Assembly (NCBI GenBank): GCA_032207245.1
Contig: CM063502.1
Span: forward strand, 73,666,869 to 73,730,868
From: Pardosa pseudoannulata
Lineage: Eukaryota; Arthropoda; Arachnida; Araneae; Lycosidae
Direction: 5' to 3'
DNA length: 64,000 nucleotides
Part shown: positions 1 through 12,025 of the stretch, piece after piece
How the letters are laid out: each line of letters starts with the position of its first letter
Numbering within the stretch: position 1 is the first letter of the stretch
Notes under the pieces: model-generated
Database searches by the model: none
Told to the model about the DNA's origin: nothing
The model's input: only the letters and a program-made list of their open reading frames with translations
Position numbers and translations under genes: made by a program

Positions 1-2050
1 TAGTATAGCTTGAGTACAGCATAACTATAGTAAAAATTATAACTAGTATAGTATATTAATCTGATAGCATGGTGATAGTATAGCAATTGCTATTGTATAG
101 AGATAGTACATTATAGCGGTCTTCATAGTATAGCGATAGTATAGACATAGTATAACGATCTTGATAATATAGCGATAATAGAACGATTTTGCATTATAGC
201 GATTGTGAACACTGTTTGTATAGAAATAGAACAGTATAGCAAATGTGATAGCATAGCGATAATGCAGTATAGCAGTCTTCATAGTATAGTAATCGTGATA
301 GTAAAGCAATGGATAGTAAAGCAATGGTATAGTATTACAGTACGGCGCTCTTGATGATATAGCTATAGTAAATATAGCGAAACTGATAGTATAGCTACAA
401 TAAAACAATATTACACTATAACGATCCTTATTGTTAAGCGATAGTATAGCGATAGTACAGTATAGCGTTAGTGATAGTTCTGCTATCATACAATATAGCG
501 ATACTGATACTATAGCGACATTATATCGATAGGGATAGTATAGTGATTGTATAGCGATAGTATAGTATTGCGCTCTTGACTGCATAGCGATGCAGGAGCC
601 ATAGGGACAGTATAGCGATTCTAATTTTATAGCGATTTTAAAGAGATAGAATAGCGATAGTACAGTATACCAATGGTCAAAATATAGTAATAATAGAACG
701 ATAGTACAGTATAGCAATCATGATATTAAGCAATATTACATTATAACGGAAAAGATAGTAAAGAATTAGTATAGTCATAGTACACTTTATCGTGATTGTA
801 TAGTGATAATATATCGATAGTATAGCTTGAGTGCAGCATAGCGATTGTGAAATTATAACTAGTATAGTCTATTAATCTGATAGAATAGGTCTCGTAGAGT
901 AATAGTAGATAGAGATAGTACATTATAGCGATGTTCATAGTATAGCGATGTTCATAGTTTAGTCATAGTATTACGATCGTGATAATATAGCGATAGTAGA
1001 GCGATGGTGCATTATAGCGATTGTGATGTAATACCGTTAGTATAGAGGTAGTACACTATAGAGAACGTTATAGCATAGGGCTAATACAGTATAGCAGGCG
1101 TCAAAGCATAGCGATAGTACAGAAATAGTACAGTATAGCGATCTTTTTTATATAACGATAATAAATATAGCGAAAGTGATAGTATAGCAATAATAAAGCA
1201 ATATTACACTATAGCGATCATTATAATTTAGCGATAGTGTAGCGATAGTACAGTAGAGTGATAGTAATCATTCTGCTATTATATATTATAGCGATAGTAA
1301 CACTATAGCGACATTATATCGACAGTGATAGTATAGTGAGTGTATAGCTATACTATAGTATCGCGCTCCTGATTTTATAGCGATGCAGCAGCGATAGGGA
1401 AGTATAGCGATTCTAATATTATAGCGATTTAAATAGAAAGTATAGCGATAGTACGGTATACCAATGGTCATTGTATAGTGATAGTAGAAAGATAGTACAG
1501 TATAGCGATCGTTATAGTAAGCAATAGTGCAGTATAGCGGAAATGATAGTAGAGAAAAAGTATAATGTTATTACACTTTTACTATCGTTATTGTATAGTG
1601 ATAATATAGCGATACTATCGCTTCAGTGAAGCATAGCGATCGTGAAATTATAACTATTATAGTATATTAATCCTGATAGCATAGCTATTGTACAGTAATA
1701 GTATAGTGTAGCAATTGCGATTGTATAGAGATAGTACATTATAGCGATCCTCATAGTATAACGATAGTATAAGCATAGTATAGTGATCTTGATGATATAG
1801 CTATAGTAAATATAACGTAAGTGATAATATAGCTAGAATAAAGCAATATTACACTATAGCGATCATTATAATTTAGCGATATTATAGCGATAGTACAGTA
1901 TAGCGATTGTGATAGTATTGCTATATCATACAGTATAGCAATAGTGATACTATAGCGACATTATATCGTTAGTGATAGTATAGTGATTATATAGCGATAG
2001 TATAGTATCGAGCTCGTGATTGCATAGCGATGCCGTAGCGATAGGACAGT
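1..2050. repeat. Higher-order satellite, about 0.8-kb unit of TATAGCGATAGT-like submotifs
   Basis: The whole stretch is made of degenerate short units such as TATAGCGATAGT, CAGTATAGCGAT and GATAGTATAGC. A longer period is visible: the landmark TAGTATAGCTTGAGT at position 1 recurs at 818 and, diverged, near 1614, and each time it is followed by a similar AACTAGTATAGT...TTAATC block. This gives units of about 817 and 796 bp, and the array continues past the left window edge. Long minus-strand open frames here are by-products of the repeat, rich in Tyr, Ile and Leu, and are not genes. The array ends in ordinary AT-rich DNA near 2050. Confidence 0.85.
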
Positions 2051-2422
2051 ATCAGCGAGTTTTGTTTTGAACGTGCATCTGTTCAAAACAAAAATTAATA
2101 TTTGATATAAAATTCGATTTAGTATCAGCATTTTGTAGTTATAAGAGCAAAATATGTTAATGGAAATTTCCAGTATTTATTACTCAAATTATCTTCGAAA
2201 ATTGCTAGTGTTAACCCTTTAAATTTTACGATAAGATTTTTTGAGATTTTGTGTAATTAGGTTATAAATTTTAACTGTACACTTCATAATTCTGTACAAG
2301 TTTTTACATTTTGCTTGGGATATGGGGAGTTTTTAACTGTGGAACCAATCCCTTTTACAGGGTGAAATTGTTAACTTCTAAAGATTTTGTTTATAAATAA
2401 AAATGTATGTATTTATCATTAA
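2051..2422. other. AT-rich flank, no gene seen
   Basis: Single-copy AT-rich sequence between the satellite and the start of the duplicated block. No reading frame, TSD or terminal repeat was recognised. Confidence 0.6.
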
Positions 2423-2533
2423 AAAGATGTAATAAAAACAGCTAAACAATTTATAAATGTTGTTTTGGATAAATATTTTTCTCTAACATTATTAAGTAGG
2501 AAAACAATACATTTTTCCTTATTTTCCGTATAA

Positions 2534-2592
2534 GGTAAGTTTTGCTTTGGTTGGATTTTGAATTGGAATACTACGGTCTGCTTTTTAAACTT
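2534..2592 (-). repeat. Possible degenerate SINE 3' tail
   Basis: The stretch TTTTGCTTTGGTTGG...GGAATACTACGGTCTGC resembles the reverse complement of the SINE 3' region found intact at 35727-35905 (GTTTGG...GGAGTGCTACGGTCTAC). The match is short and diverged. A second copy lies at about 10897-10950. Confidence 0.35.
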
Positions 2593-3580
2593 ATTTTTAA
2601 ATCTATAATGTTCTTTCTTGAATTATATCATTTATTCATTACTTTTAAACCGTTTTTTCTCAAAATAAAAAGGCTGTTAAAACTTTAAAAATGTAATAAT
2701 GTAAAAATGGAAGGAATATTGATAAAGATGAGCGGTTTTCTCAAAAATGACTAAAAAATAAGGAGGAATTCCGTTTGGAAACATAAGAATGTTAGTGAAC
2801 CAAGACACCAGTAGAAGGAGCCGACAATTCGAAACACAAAGGACAGAAAACCAGTGGTTGTCTTCCTTTATTTGTGTAATATGAAGTGTTCATTGTGAGC
2901 AACAGCATATACTACGACGTTACTAAGACGAATTTTTACACCCGTTATAGCATGCAACATGTCGCAATAAATAGCAGAAGCTTCACTCGAGAAAATTTCT
3001 TTAATTTCGGGCAATGCTGTGATTTTTGTTTTAGGAACAACATTTGATACATTTTCTCTATATCTATAATAATAAAATTCTATTAAAGTTAAATCCTAAC
3101 TTAAATGTTTTCTGTTTTCCATTGAAAATCTAGATTCCATATTGACAAATTCTAAAGAACATTTTTCATAATAATGGCTTCGAACACTCATTCTCTGTCA
3201 CCTTGAATTTAGAATCGCAGCCCTGTTGATTCATTTTTCCCATGCATTGTAGAGGCACTATATCTTCTAGAATAAACTAGAAGTACTTAAAGAGACGTGA
3301 TTGGTTACTGGAATAGCATAATTTCTGGAGCCACACCACTTTCAATAGTTAATAAAAGAGCTGGCACATAGATTTCGTGTCTTTTTCTTGTAAACAATAT
3401 CATCAATATATTTCTGTGTTTTGTGTTTTTTATTCCCTACGTAGATTTGTGTGTTTGGTGTCATCATAAGTTCTAAATAAAAGATATTTTTCTAAGTGAA
3501 CTTCTGCATCCAACTACTCGGCTACTACATTTAATAATTGCTTTACAGTGATGACTACAGTATTTTTAAATTGTAGACGT

Positions 3581-3582
3581 TA

Positions 3583-3640
<58 letters not shown>
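3581..3640. repeat. (TA)n microsatellite
   Basis: Near-perfect TA repeat. The allele at 11952-12020 in the second copy is longer. Confidence 0.95.
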
Positions 3641-3644
<4 letters not shown>

Positions 3645-3869
3645 ACTTGAACTATTTTATTTTACTGTAATAAATCAAAAGAAAAACCAGTCCAAGTTAC
3701 ATTTGTACCACATGAACAATTTTTTTAAAACAAATGTGGCAGTGCAAAACGAATGGTTCTAGCAAGTATCAGTTATTGAAAAGTTGTACAACTAAAGGAA
3801 ATAGAACATACAAGCGTTATTTGTCCTGTTATTAAAGACCTTGCTGTACTTCTGTTTCGACTTGTTAAA

Positions 3870-4365
3870 AAACAAGGGAGGAAGGAAAACCCCATTTTTT
3901 TATAACACTCTATTATTTTTGTTACTTCTCCTCAGACAGCCGATAATTATCTTCTGCTATTGGAAAACTTTTAATGAGATCGACGACCGGAGATTTTAAA
4001 ATGATACAATGTAAAATTAACTGGAATTTGTCTTTCTTGAGCAATATATGGATCATTATCAGTTTTAGCATACTGATTTGAAAATATTAAATATTCTCTG
4101 AAATCTCCTGAAAACTTGTTAAAATATAAAGGAGGGAGGAAAACCCCATTTTTTTTATAACACTCTATTATTTTTGTTACTTCTCTTTGCTGTTGCTGGA
4201 AAACTTTTAATCAGATGAAAGGCACGAGAGTTTGAAATGATACTTAGTAAAAATACTCGAATTAGACCTTCTGGTGTAATATCTGGATCATGATCAATTT
4301 TAGCATACTGATTTCAAACTCCTAAATATTCTCTAAAACCTCTTGAAAACTTTTTAAGCTACATC
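3870..4365. repeat. Diverged tandem duplication, unit about 247 bp
   Basis: Two units (about 3870-4117 and 4118-4365) share GGAAAACCCCATTTTTT, ATAACACTCTATTATTTTTG, GGAAAACTTTTAAT and TTTTAGCATACTGATTT in the same order. The second copy of the locus has the same pair at about 12250-12745. No coding potential was seen. Confidence 0.8.
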
Positions 4366-4569
4366 CAAGAAGTTTCAATTTTTGGAATTTCTGTCCAGGA
4401 ACTTTCAATTTTTATTTCATTTTAGTGCTTGATATATCTGATGCTCTCTATTTGCATCCATTCCCCGTTTCAGTAACTTTAGACAGTATATTAATTCTAT
4501 TTCCTAATTAACTAGTTAATAGTTATTTAATGCAAGAAATGCTTTATTTTTTAATACAAGAAAGAATAA

Positions 4570-4601
4570 CTTGCATTAAATTATAAGTTATTTAATGCAA
4601 G
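4570..4601. repeat. 12-bp stem hairpin, TTTAATGCAAG motif cluster
   Basis: CTTGCATTAAAT (4570-4581) and ATTTAATGCAAG (4590-4601) are perfect inverted arms around an 8-nt loop. A further direct copy of TTATTTAATGCAAG lies about 70 bp upstream. The arrangement is conserved at 12952-12983. Confidence 0.85.
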
Positions 4602-7600
4602 AAGCGTAGTTCTGTATACTTTCACTACTGTGAAATTCTTCTCAACTTTCAATAAAAAAAAATTAGAAATCAGTTTTTACGAACTATACGATAACTCGTG
4701 AGACCATGTTACTGGAATACAACTGTAAATTAACAAGTAACTGCAATTTATTTTAGAAAACAGCACAGAGTATTAACAGATAGACAAAGGCACTACTGAC
4801 TACACTCTCAGGATACTAAAAAAAATGACCGACAACTTTTTCAAGATCACTAAAACTTAAGGTGGTATAAATAATGGCATTAACTATAATTTAAATTAAC
4901 TTCAATTTAGTTCTGATCTTCCTCACTCAGGTTACATTTGTGATGCCAATATTGATCTAATTTGCTCTTTATCTTAAATTTTGGCTCTTACATTTTTAAT
5001 TCTATAGGTTTTCAGTGTAAATATTTTTGCTAATAAAAATTTTAGCACAATATGCAATATTTTTTGTCTTTTATATAATGCTAAATGTAAACGTTTTTAA
5101 GCAAAATATCATTAAATTGTATTAAATATAAATATAAAAAAGAAATGCCGTTAAATCCAGCATTTGAAAAAATATTTGCTGTATTCTAATGACCTAAAAC
5201 ACTATTCTGTACTAAAGAAAAAGAAATATTTCCAGATAGGTATGAAATGACTAAATCGAGATTCAGTCAATAGGCCCCAACATCTCGAAGTCCAAAACAA
5301 ACATGACAGAGTACCCCACCAATATAATATGTGTGTGTATAAATGAAAATATTAGTCAAAATTACCCAGATTATTAAAAGATTTGATTTATACATTCATT
5401 ACCATTGAAAAACTATGTTTGTCACAAAAACTTCATGCATTTATGACCAGTGTAACATGTGTTAAATTCCTAAATTATCCTCTGAACCTGATACTCCAAA
5501 CCAAACCATTTATAAATTTAAAAATATATTATTTTTCTTTGACAATCGTATTCACTTTCAGATGTCTTAAGTTTTCGTAAAAATCTACAAAATATTTTGA
5601 GAAGATTCTAAATAAACATTAAAATAAACTTTAGTATAATTTTTTCTTTAATATCTAATGAAAATGAATTTGAAAATGTCCAAAAATTTTTTACAGAAAA
5701 AAATGCTTTTTGTAAATTAAATATTCTTTCAATTGTAAAAATAATACTCTAATATATGCAAAAAACTAAGTAATTTATTTCTTTTTCGACATAAAAAGTT
5801 CTAACTTAATACATTTTTTTTAATTTACATAAGTTCAAATACTTCTTATAAAATTATATTAGTTATTTATAAAAAAAAATCTGGGTATTTAAACACCATT
5901 TTAAATAAAAGTAATAAAATAGAAGTATTTATTGATACAATGATTACATTATAAAGAAATTCATTTGAAAAAATTTTAAGTATTAGAATTAATTTATAAA
6001 AATTAACAATGTATTTTTGTACAAATGTATGTAGCTTCTGTATAAACGTCTACACAATTTCTCATGCATACATGTTTAGGCAGCAATTGAAATGAATGAA
6101 TTGAAATGAATGAACTGGATGAATTTGAATAAAAGTTAAACACATTTAAAACTGTGTCGTAAACACAAGCGGTATAATTTCTTATCAAATTAATAACTGT
6201 ACCAGTCGGCTAAAGATGGCAGCACTAGAATGCTATTTTTGTACTATTTAATATCTTATAATAACTCGTACTTTCACAAAACGCTAATTTCTAAAAACTT
6301 TAAATGTAAATTAGCCTCCAAAGTACGTTTTGGGCTCTAACGTTGTTAAATAGGAAATACTGTTTAAAAACTTACCATAGATGAGTATACGTTGATAAAA
6401 TAATAATTAAGAATAAGTCACAGAATCTTTCCTTTACAAAATATTCTTACAAAAATCCCTGTACGATTTTTTTAGCTCTAGATTTGCGACTGTTCTAAGA
6501 GTGAAGCAATTAACTTTCAAAGAAAATGTTGATCAGGAATTTCTTAAATATTTTCTTCAGTACCGTAGAAATTTGTATCGCTGATGACAAAAACCGTACT
6601 GTAGTCCTGGCCGCATTTTGGCTTAGAATTGTATAATTCAGTATTAGGGAAAAGTTTGTAAATTTCTCGTAATTTAGTTCAAATAATATATTTAGGAAAG
6701 GTGTTTCTAAATTAGAAATAAAGCAATGGTGTATATTACTTTAATGGTTTTAATGTTTTTAGTACTAAGATGTCGTTTAATTGAATAATTTATTTATGCA
6801 TCATATCTCTATCCATTTTTCTTCAAATTAAGATATTCTTCGATTAATTACATATTGTATATACCACTAAACAATCAAACACTTTAAATTCTGATCTTAT
6901 TTATATAGATAATACGTAATAATTTTAAAACTAATGCAAAGTAAAACTCTTCTATCACTCTTAAAATGTAATAGAATATGTGATCACAAATATAGCAAAA
7001 GATAACATAAATTTATGGGTGAAGAATTAAAAAAAAAACTTTGTACTTTTTTTTCTACTGCCATAAAATGTATGGTAAGAAATTTTAAGATTCCTTTTGT
7101 ATATAAATTTGGCTGATGCTGTGTTTTATATCTTAATATAGGCTACAATTCATATAAATTTACAAAAAAATGTATTTTAGGGAAAGTATTCATGCACTAC
7201 ATGATTAGCGAAATTTTTTTTACATATTTTTGTCCCCTATTCAAACATCATTAATTATGTATACATTAAATAGTACTTTTTTTTCTTTTGTAAAATAGAA
7301 ATTAAAAAATAACATGGAAGACAGCTTCAATTCGTCTAAAAGGAACTTATAGATAAACATACACCAAAAATTTGTATTCTGTCTGTTTACAGCTCTTATA
7401 AATTTTGAAATAAATACAAAAATAAATGCCAAAATATAAAAATTTTCCAATAAAGACCTATGTTAAAGCTGTACCTAAAAAACCCTTTTTTCATAAAGGT
7501 TTAAGAAGTTATTCCCATTTTTATTCTAGTTTAAAACCATACCACTTAAATACACTGATAAGTTAAGGAATTTTAATTTAAATATTCCCTAAGTGAATTT

Positions 7601-8767
7601 GAAAAGAAGAATCGCAAAAATTCAATAACTGTTTGGAGAATTTATTAATTAAGAATAACTCTTATGAACATTAAATAGCCTGATTTAAGAATGAAAAAAT
7701 TACTCATTGAAATATCATTCAATATAGTAGTTTAGAAAATTATATTTTTGTATCAAAGAATATTCAAGCTGAACTCTTTTTTACTTTTTTCTAAGTAAAA
7801 TAACTATTGAATATTAATATATACGTTTGAGAGGACTAGTAAAATTTAAACTTATGAATATTCTTTGATAGAAAAATGTAAATTTCTTAAAATGTAAATT
7901 ATTTTATTGAATAACATTTTTTTAGAACAATGTTTCTATCTTTGAAAATCAGGCTGTTTACTGCTCATTATAGACAGCTTGAGATATAAAGTTTATAATA
8001 GCAAAAATTGATTTTACAAATTTAAGGTAATAAAAAAAATAAATAATATAATAAAAAAAAATAGACAGTTAAAAATAAAAATTAATTTTAAAAAATGTAA
8101 AAAATGTAAATAAAATCTTAGAAATGAATATTAGAAATAAAATATTAAAAATTATAATAATAAATATAAATATTAAAATATAATAATTTTATTACAATGT
8201 AATAAAATATTAGAAATATTAACACTTCTCAAGCTCATTTCTTAGCAAAAATTAATTTTATAAACCTAAAACGACAAAAACTAACGAAAATGAAAATAAA
8301 AAATTTAAAATTCAAATAACAAAAAATAAAAAGGAGAAAATAGAAAATTAACTTAAAACTAGCATATAGCCCGTCATATGACGGATCGGTAAAATTTTAA
8401 ATTTTCCAGAATTGTAAAAAACCCTATTAGGCAGGTTAAAAAAAAAGTTTTTTTTCCTTTTCTTTTCTTTTTTTTTTTTTTTTTTTTTTTTTTGTTTGAG
8501 AATTACCTTTCAACAAAAATAATCCATTAAAATTATCACATATGTACCTAATCTATTATTTTAGTCAAATAAAAAAGAAAATTATTTAGGTAATATCTAA
8601 GTTTAGTGATAAAACGTATGGAAATAATGCAGAAAATATTTAAATAATTTAAAATAAGAAATGATTAAATGAGATGGTTAAAGGAATGAAGTAATAATGT
8701 TAGAAAAGAATTGTTATTTTTACCTATTTATAATGTGATAAATTGATAAATTTAATCCCTTGCTCTT

Positions 8768-9715
8768 AAAATGGGGCTTAATATAATGGCATTAAACGCT
8801 GGAAAATGGGACGGGGTAGATTTCGAACGTTTTAAAAAGGACAGTATTTTTCGCTGTGATACGAAGCTTATTCATACCAATTTACTTCAGAATCGGATCT
8901 ATAGTTTAGGAAAAAATAAACTTTACTCGTTTTGAATTTTGTGCAAACCCTAACTGATCAAAAATCCAATATGGATGCTCTATCCATTCCAGGTCCAACA
9001 GCTTCATAACTTCGAGGACAGACGGGCAGATAAATTAGGGTATTATTACATTACGAGAAGAAAGTTTAAGGATACACAACATAAAATGTTTATATGGTCA
9101 AGGACATCCGTAAAGCAATACGTGAATTTAATAAAATAAAAATAATAAAAAGTTAAAAAAATAGTAAAAATTTATTTTAAAAATAATAAAAACTTTCGGA
9201 ATAAGAATTTAAAAGAAAAAGCAGAAAATATTAAATTAATAGACATTAAAAAAATTGGCTGCTTCGGGGGTAGAACCATCAACCCGAGAAGTACGACGAT
9301 CAAGAGGGCGGACATTTTACAAGATTTACGCTTGCACATTGTCAGCACACTAATTAGAGTATATGAAGGTTCAAGTAGAAACAGTCCAGAAATTTAAATA
9401 ATACTCTCCGCCTTTGCCATCCTATCAAGAATGAATTTCGTATAGAATAAGAGGAAGAATAAGGCTTGAAATAATAGCATTAAACGCTCGAAAAGAGGGG
9501 ATGGGTGGATTTCGCACTCGCTTTCAATTTTGCTAACCGTAACTCATGAAAAATCCAATATGGATGTCTGTATCCATTCCAGGAACAACCGCTTCAGAAA
9601 TTCGCGGACATACAACTTAGGCTATTATTATATAGGGGATATTGTCAAAAATGTAAATAAAATAATACAAAAACTGCCCAAGATCCTACAAAATTACTTG
9701 GATAGTTTTAGTTAA
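8768..9715. repeat. Diverged tandem duplication, period about 670 bp
   Basis: About 8768-9060 and 9447-9650 share GGCTTAATATAATGGCATT-like and ATTAAACGCTCGAAAA-like starts, TCCAATATGGATGTCTGTA, the word TCCATTCCAGG, and a GGACAGAC...TAGGCTATTATTA end. They read as two copies of one old repeat, perhaps a transposon 3' region, and no protein is recognisable. Corresponding pairs lie near 18000/18678 in contig 2 and 37745/38430 in contig 3. Confidence 0.7.
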
Positions 9716-9823
9716 TATATTAGTGAATAGATGACGCCAGTGAAGCAAGCAGTTTTCCCCTGGAACTGTAGCACTGAAAATGGCTGCCCCGATCCACTTG
9801 CTTAAGGCGAAGGGGTACGCCAT

Positions 9824-10681
9824 AACACGAACTCGCTCGTCAGCTCCCGTGTGGTGAGGACGCTTGATACTGTGCTCCTGCATTGTGACTTAACCCTTGT
9901 ATCCAGGTGCGATGGCGCACTCTGGAGATCCAACTGCTATCTATCTCGTTGAAGAATTTAGTGGAGTTACCTTAGATGAGGAAGGAAGAGCCTTATGCAG
10001 TACTACCGAATCGCTAAAGTACAAGGAACTCTACGAATTCTACATTTCTGAGGAAGTCCTGGACTTCCTTAAATACAGGTTCAAAGGGAAACCATCAATG
10101 TTTCTCTTCGGTGCTACTACAGCTAACAAGAGACTGAACGATCAAGAAAAATCTGCTTTGAGTGCTGCCATGGAATTGTTCAAGGAAGCGGTAGAAAATC
10201 ATATAGGTAAGCAGGTAGATGTTAGAACTAGCGACCCACGTGGTGAGAACCCTGCCCCTCAATCAAAAACTAGCAAAAAGCGTAAAATTAGGAAAAAGAA
10301 GCCTGAGTGCTCTAACCCAGATATTAGTGAACCCATCCCTATGGATACTGAAAAAGAAATAAATAATGATAATGATAAGAATTCTAAATCTGAAGCTGAT
10401 TTTACCACTGAGAATACTCCTAATCTAAGTCAAACTGATAAACCTCCAGAAGCTATTTCTGATGCTCCACTTAAAAATAAAATTAAACCAATTAACATTA
10501 AAAAACCGGATAATTATTTTACTCTGCTTAAAAATTTAACTAATTTTGATAACAGCATTAAGTTTGAGGTCTCCCTTAATAATAACTTTCTTAGAATTTT
10601 CCCTGAAGATGAAAATGCCAGAAATAAGATATTTGAATTTATAAAAATAAATAATATTGAAGCTTTTACATATGCCCATAA
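9824..10681 (+). mobile_element. LINE ORF1-only element, copy 1, cut by assembly gap
   Basis: Same insertion as 19040-20845, directly preceded by the target sequence GGGGTACGCCAT (9812-9823). It holds the short 5' leader and the start of ORF1, then runs into the N block. The 3' end is not present in this contig. Confidence 0.8.
9912..10681 (+). CDS. LINE ORF1 (Gag-like), 5' part, truncated by gap
   Basis: An open frame starting at the ATG at 9912 encodes the N-terminal part of the same Gag-like ORF1 protein as 19128-20447, beginning MAHSGDPTAIYLVEEF. A Lys/Arg-rich stretch (KTSKKRKIRKKK) follows near residue 120, then an Asn/Asp/Lys-rich linker. It stops in the N block at about residue 256, so the zinc knuckles are missing here. 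It differs from the second copy at isolated sites, for example IS versus IF near residue 48. An upstream in-frame TTG is not a plausible eukaryotic start, so I chose this ATG. Confidence 0.8.
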
Positions 10682-10781
10682 NNNNNNNNNNNNNNNNNNN
10701 NNNNNNNNNNNNNNNNNNNNNNNNNNNNNNNNNNNNNNNNNNNNNNNNNNNNNNNNNNNNNNNNNNNNNNNNNNNNNNNNN
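10682..10781. other. Assembly gap, 100 N
   Basis: Exactly 100 N, the conventional size for a gap of unknown length. The sequence on its right restarts at the equivalent of position 2423, about 8.3 kb upstream of where the left contig stopped, so the flanking contigs overlap instead of abutting. Confidence 0.99.
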
Positions 10782-11947
10782 TTACAAAGATGTAATAAAA
10801 ACAGCTAAACAATTTATAAATGTTGTTTTGGATAAATATTTTTCTCTAACATTATTAAGTAGGAAAACAATACATTTTTCCTCATTTTTCCGTATAAGGT
10901 AAGTTTTGCTTTGGTTGGTTTTGAATTGGAATACTACGGTCTGCTTTTTAAACTTATTTTTAAATCTATAATGTTCTTCCTTGAATTATATCATTTATTC
11001 ATTACTTTTAAACCATTTTTTCTCAAAATAAAAAGGCTGTTAAAACTTTAAAAATGTAATAATGTAAAAATGGAAGGAATATTGATAAAGATGAGCGGTT
11101 TTCTCAAAAATGACTAAAAAATAAGGAGGAATTCCGTTTGGAAACATAAGAATGTTAGTGAACCAAGACACCAGTAGAAGGAGCCGACAATTCGAAACAC
11201 AAAGGACAGAAAACCAGTGGTTGTCTTCCTTTATTTGTGTAATATGAAGTGTTCATTGTGAGCAACAGCATATACTACGACGTTACTAAGACGAATTTTT
11301 ACACCCGTTATAGCATGCAACATGTCGCAATAAATAGCAGAAGCTTCACTCGAGAAAATTTCTTTAATTTCGGGCAATGCTGTGATTTTTGTTTTAGGAA
11401 CAACATTTGATACATTTTCTGTATATCTATAATAATAAAATTCTATTAAAGTAAAATCCTAACTTAAATGTTTTCTGTTTTCCACTGAAAATCTAGATTC
11501 CATATTGACAAATCCTAAAGAACATTTTTCATAATAATGGCTTCGAACACTCATTCTCTGTCACCTTGAATTTAGAATCGCAGCCCTGTTGATTCATTTT
11601 TCCCATGCATTGTAGAGGCACTATATCTTCTAGAATAAACTAGAAGTACTTAAAGAGACGTGATTGGTTACTGGAATAGCATAATTTCTGGAGCCACACC
11701 CCTTTCAATAGTTAATAAAAGAGCTGGCACATAGATTTCGTGTCTTTTTCTTGTAAACAATATCATCAAAATATTTCTGTGTTTTGTGTTTTTTATTCCC
11801 TACGTGGATTTGTGTGTTTGGTGTCATCATAAGTTCTAAATAAAAGATATTTTTCTAAGTGAACTTCTGCATCCAACTACTCGGCTACTACATTTAATAA
11901 TTGCTTTACAGTGATGACTACAGTATTTTTAAATTATATGGACGTTT

Positions 11948-11951
<4 letters not shown>

Positions 11952-12020
<69 letters not shown>
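11952..12020. repeat. (TA)n microsatellite
   Basis: Perfect TA run. It creates a spurious Tyr-Ile repeat frame at 11901-12149. Confidence 0.95.

Positions 12021-12025
<5 letters not shown>

Larger units (their letters stand above)
2423..10681. repeat. Locus copy 1 (left half), repeated at 10786-19907
   Basis: From about 2423 to the first N block this sequence is nearly identical to 10786-19907, with scattered substitutions, homopolymer changes and TA-repeat length changes. The main structural difference is an 852-bp hAT insertion present only in the second copy. Apart from the features listed separately, it is AT-rich DNA with no recognisable gene. Short open frames such as 5383-5580, 6003-6188 and 7241-7450 lack known domains and look like chance. 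Confidence 0.9.

Noticed and set aside
43..1471. Minus-strand ORFs of 224, 65 and 61 codons
   Set aside because: They lie in the satellite, and their Tyr/Ile/Leu-rich composition follows from the repeat motif.
5383..5580. 65-codon ORF conserved at 13765-13962
   Set aside because: Identical in both copies only because the whole block is duplicated; no domain or start context, and the surrounding non-coding DNA is equally conserved.
8371..8384. 14-bp palindrome CCGTCATATGACGG as a regulatory site
   Set aside because: Short palindromes of this kind are frequent in old DNA transposon remnants; no associated gene or second site supports regulation. It recurs only in the duplicated copies.
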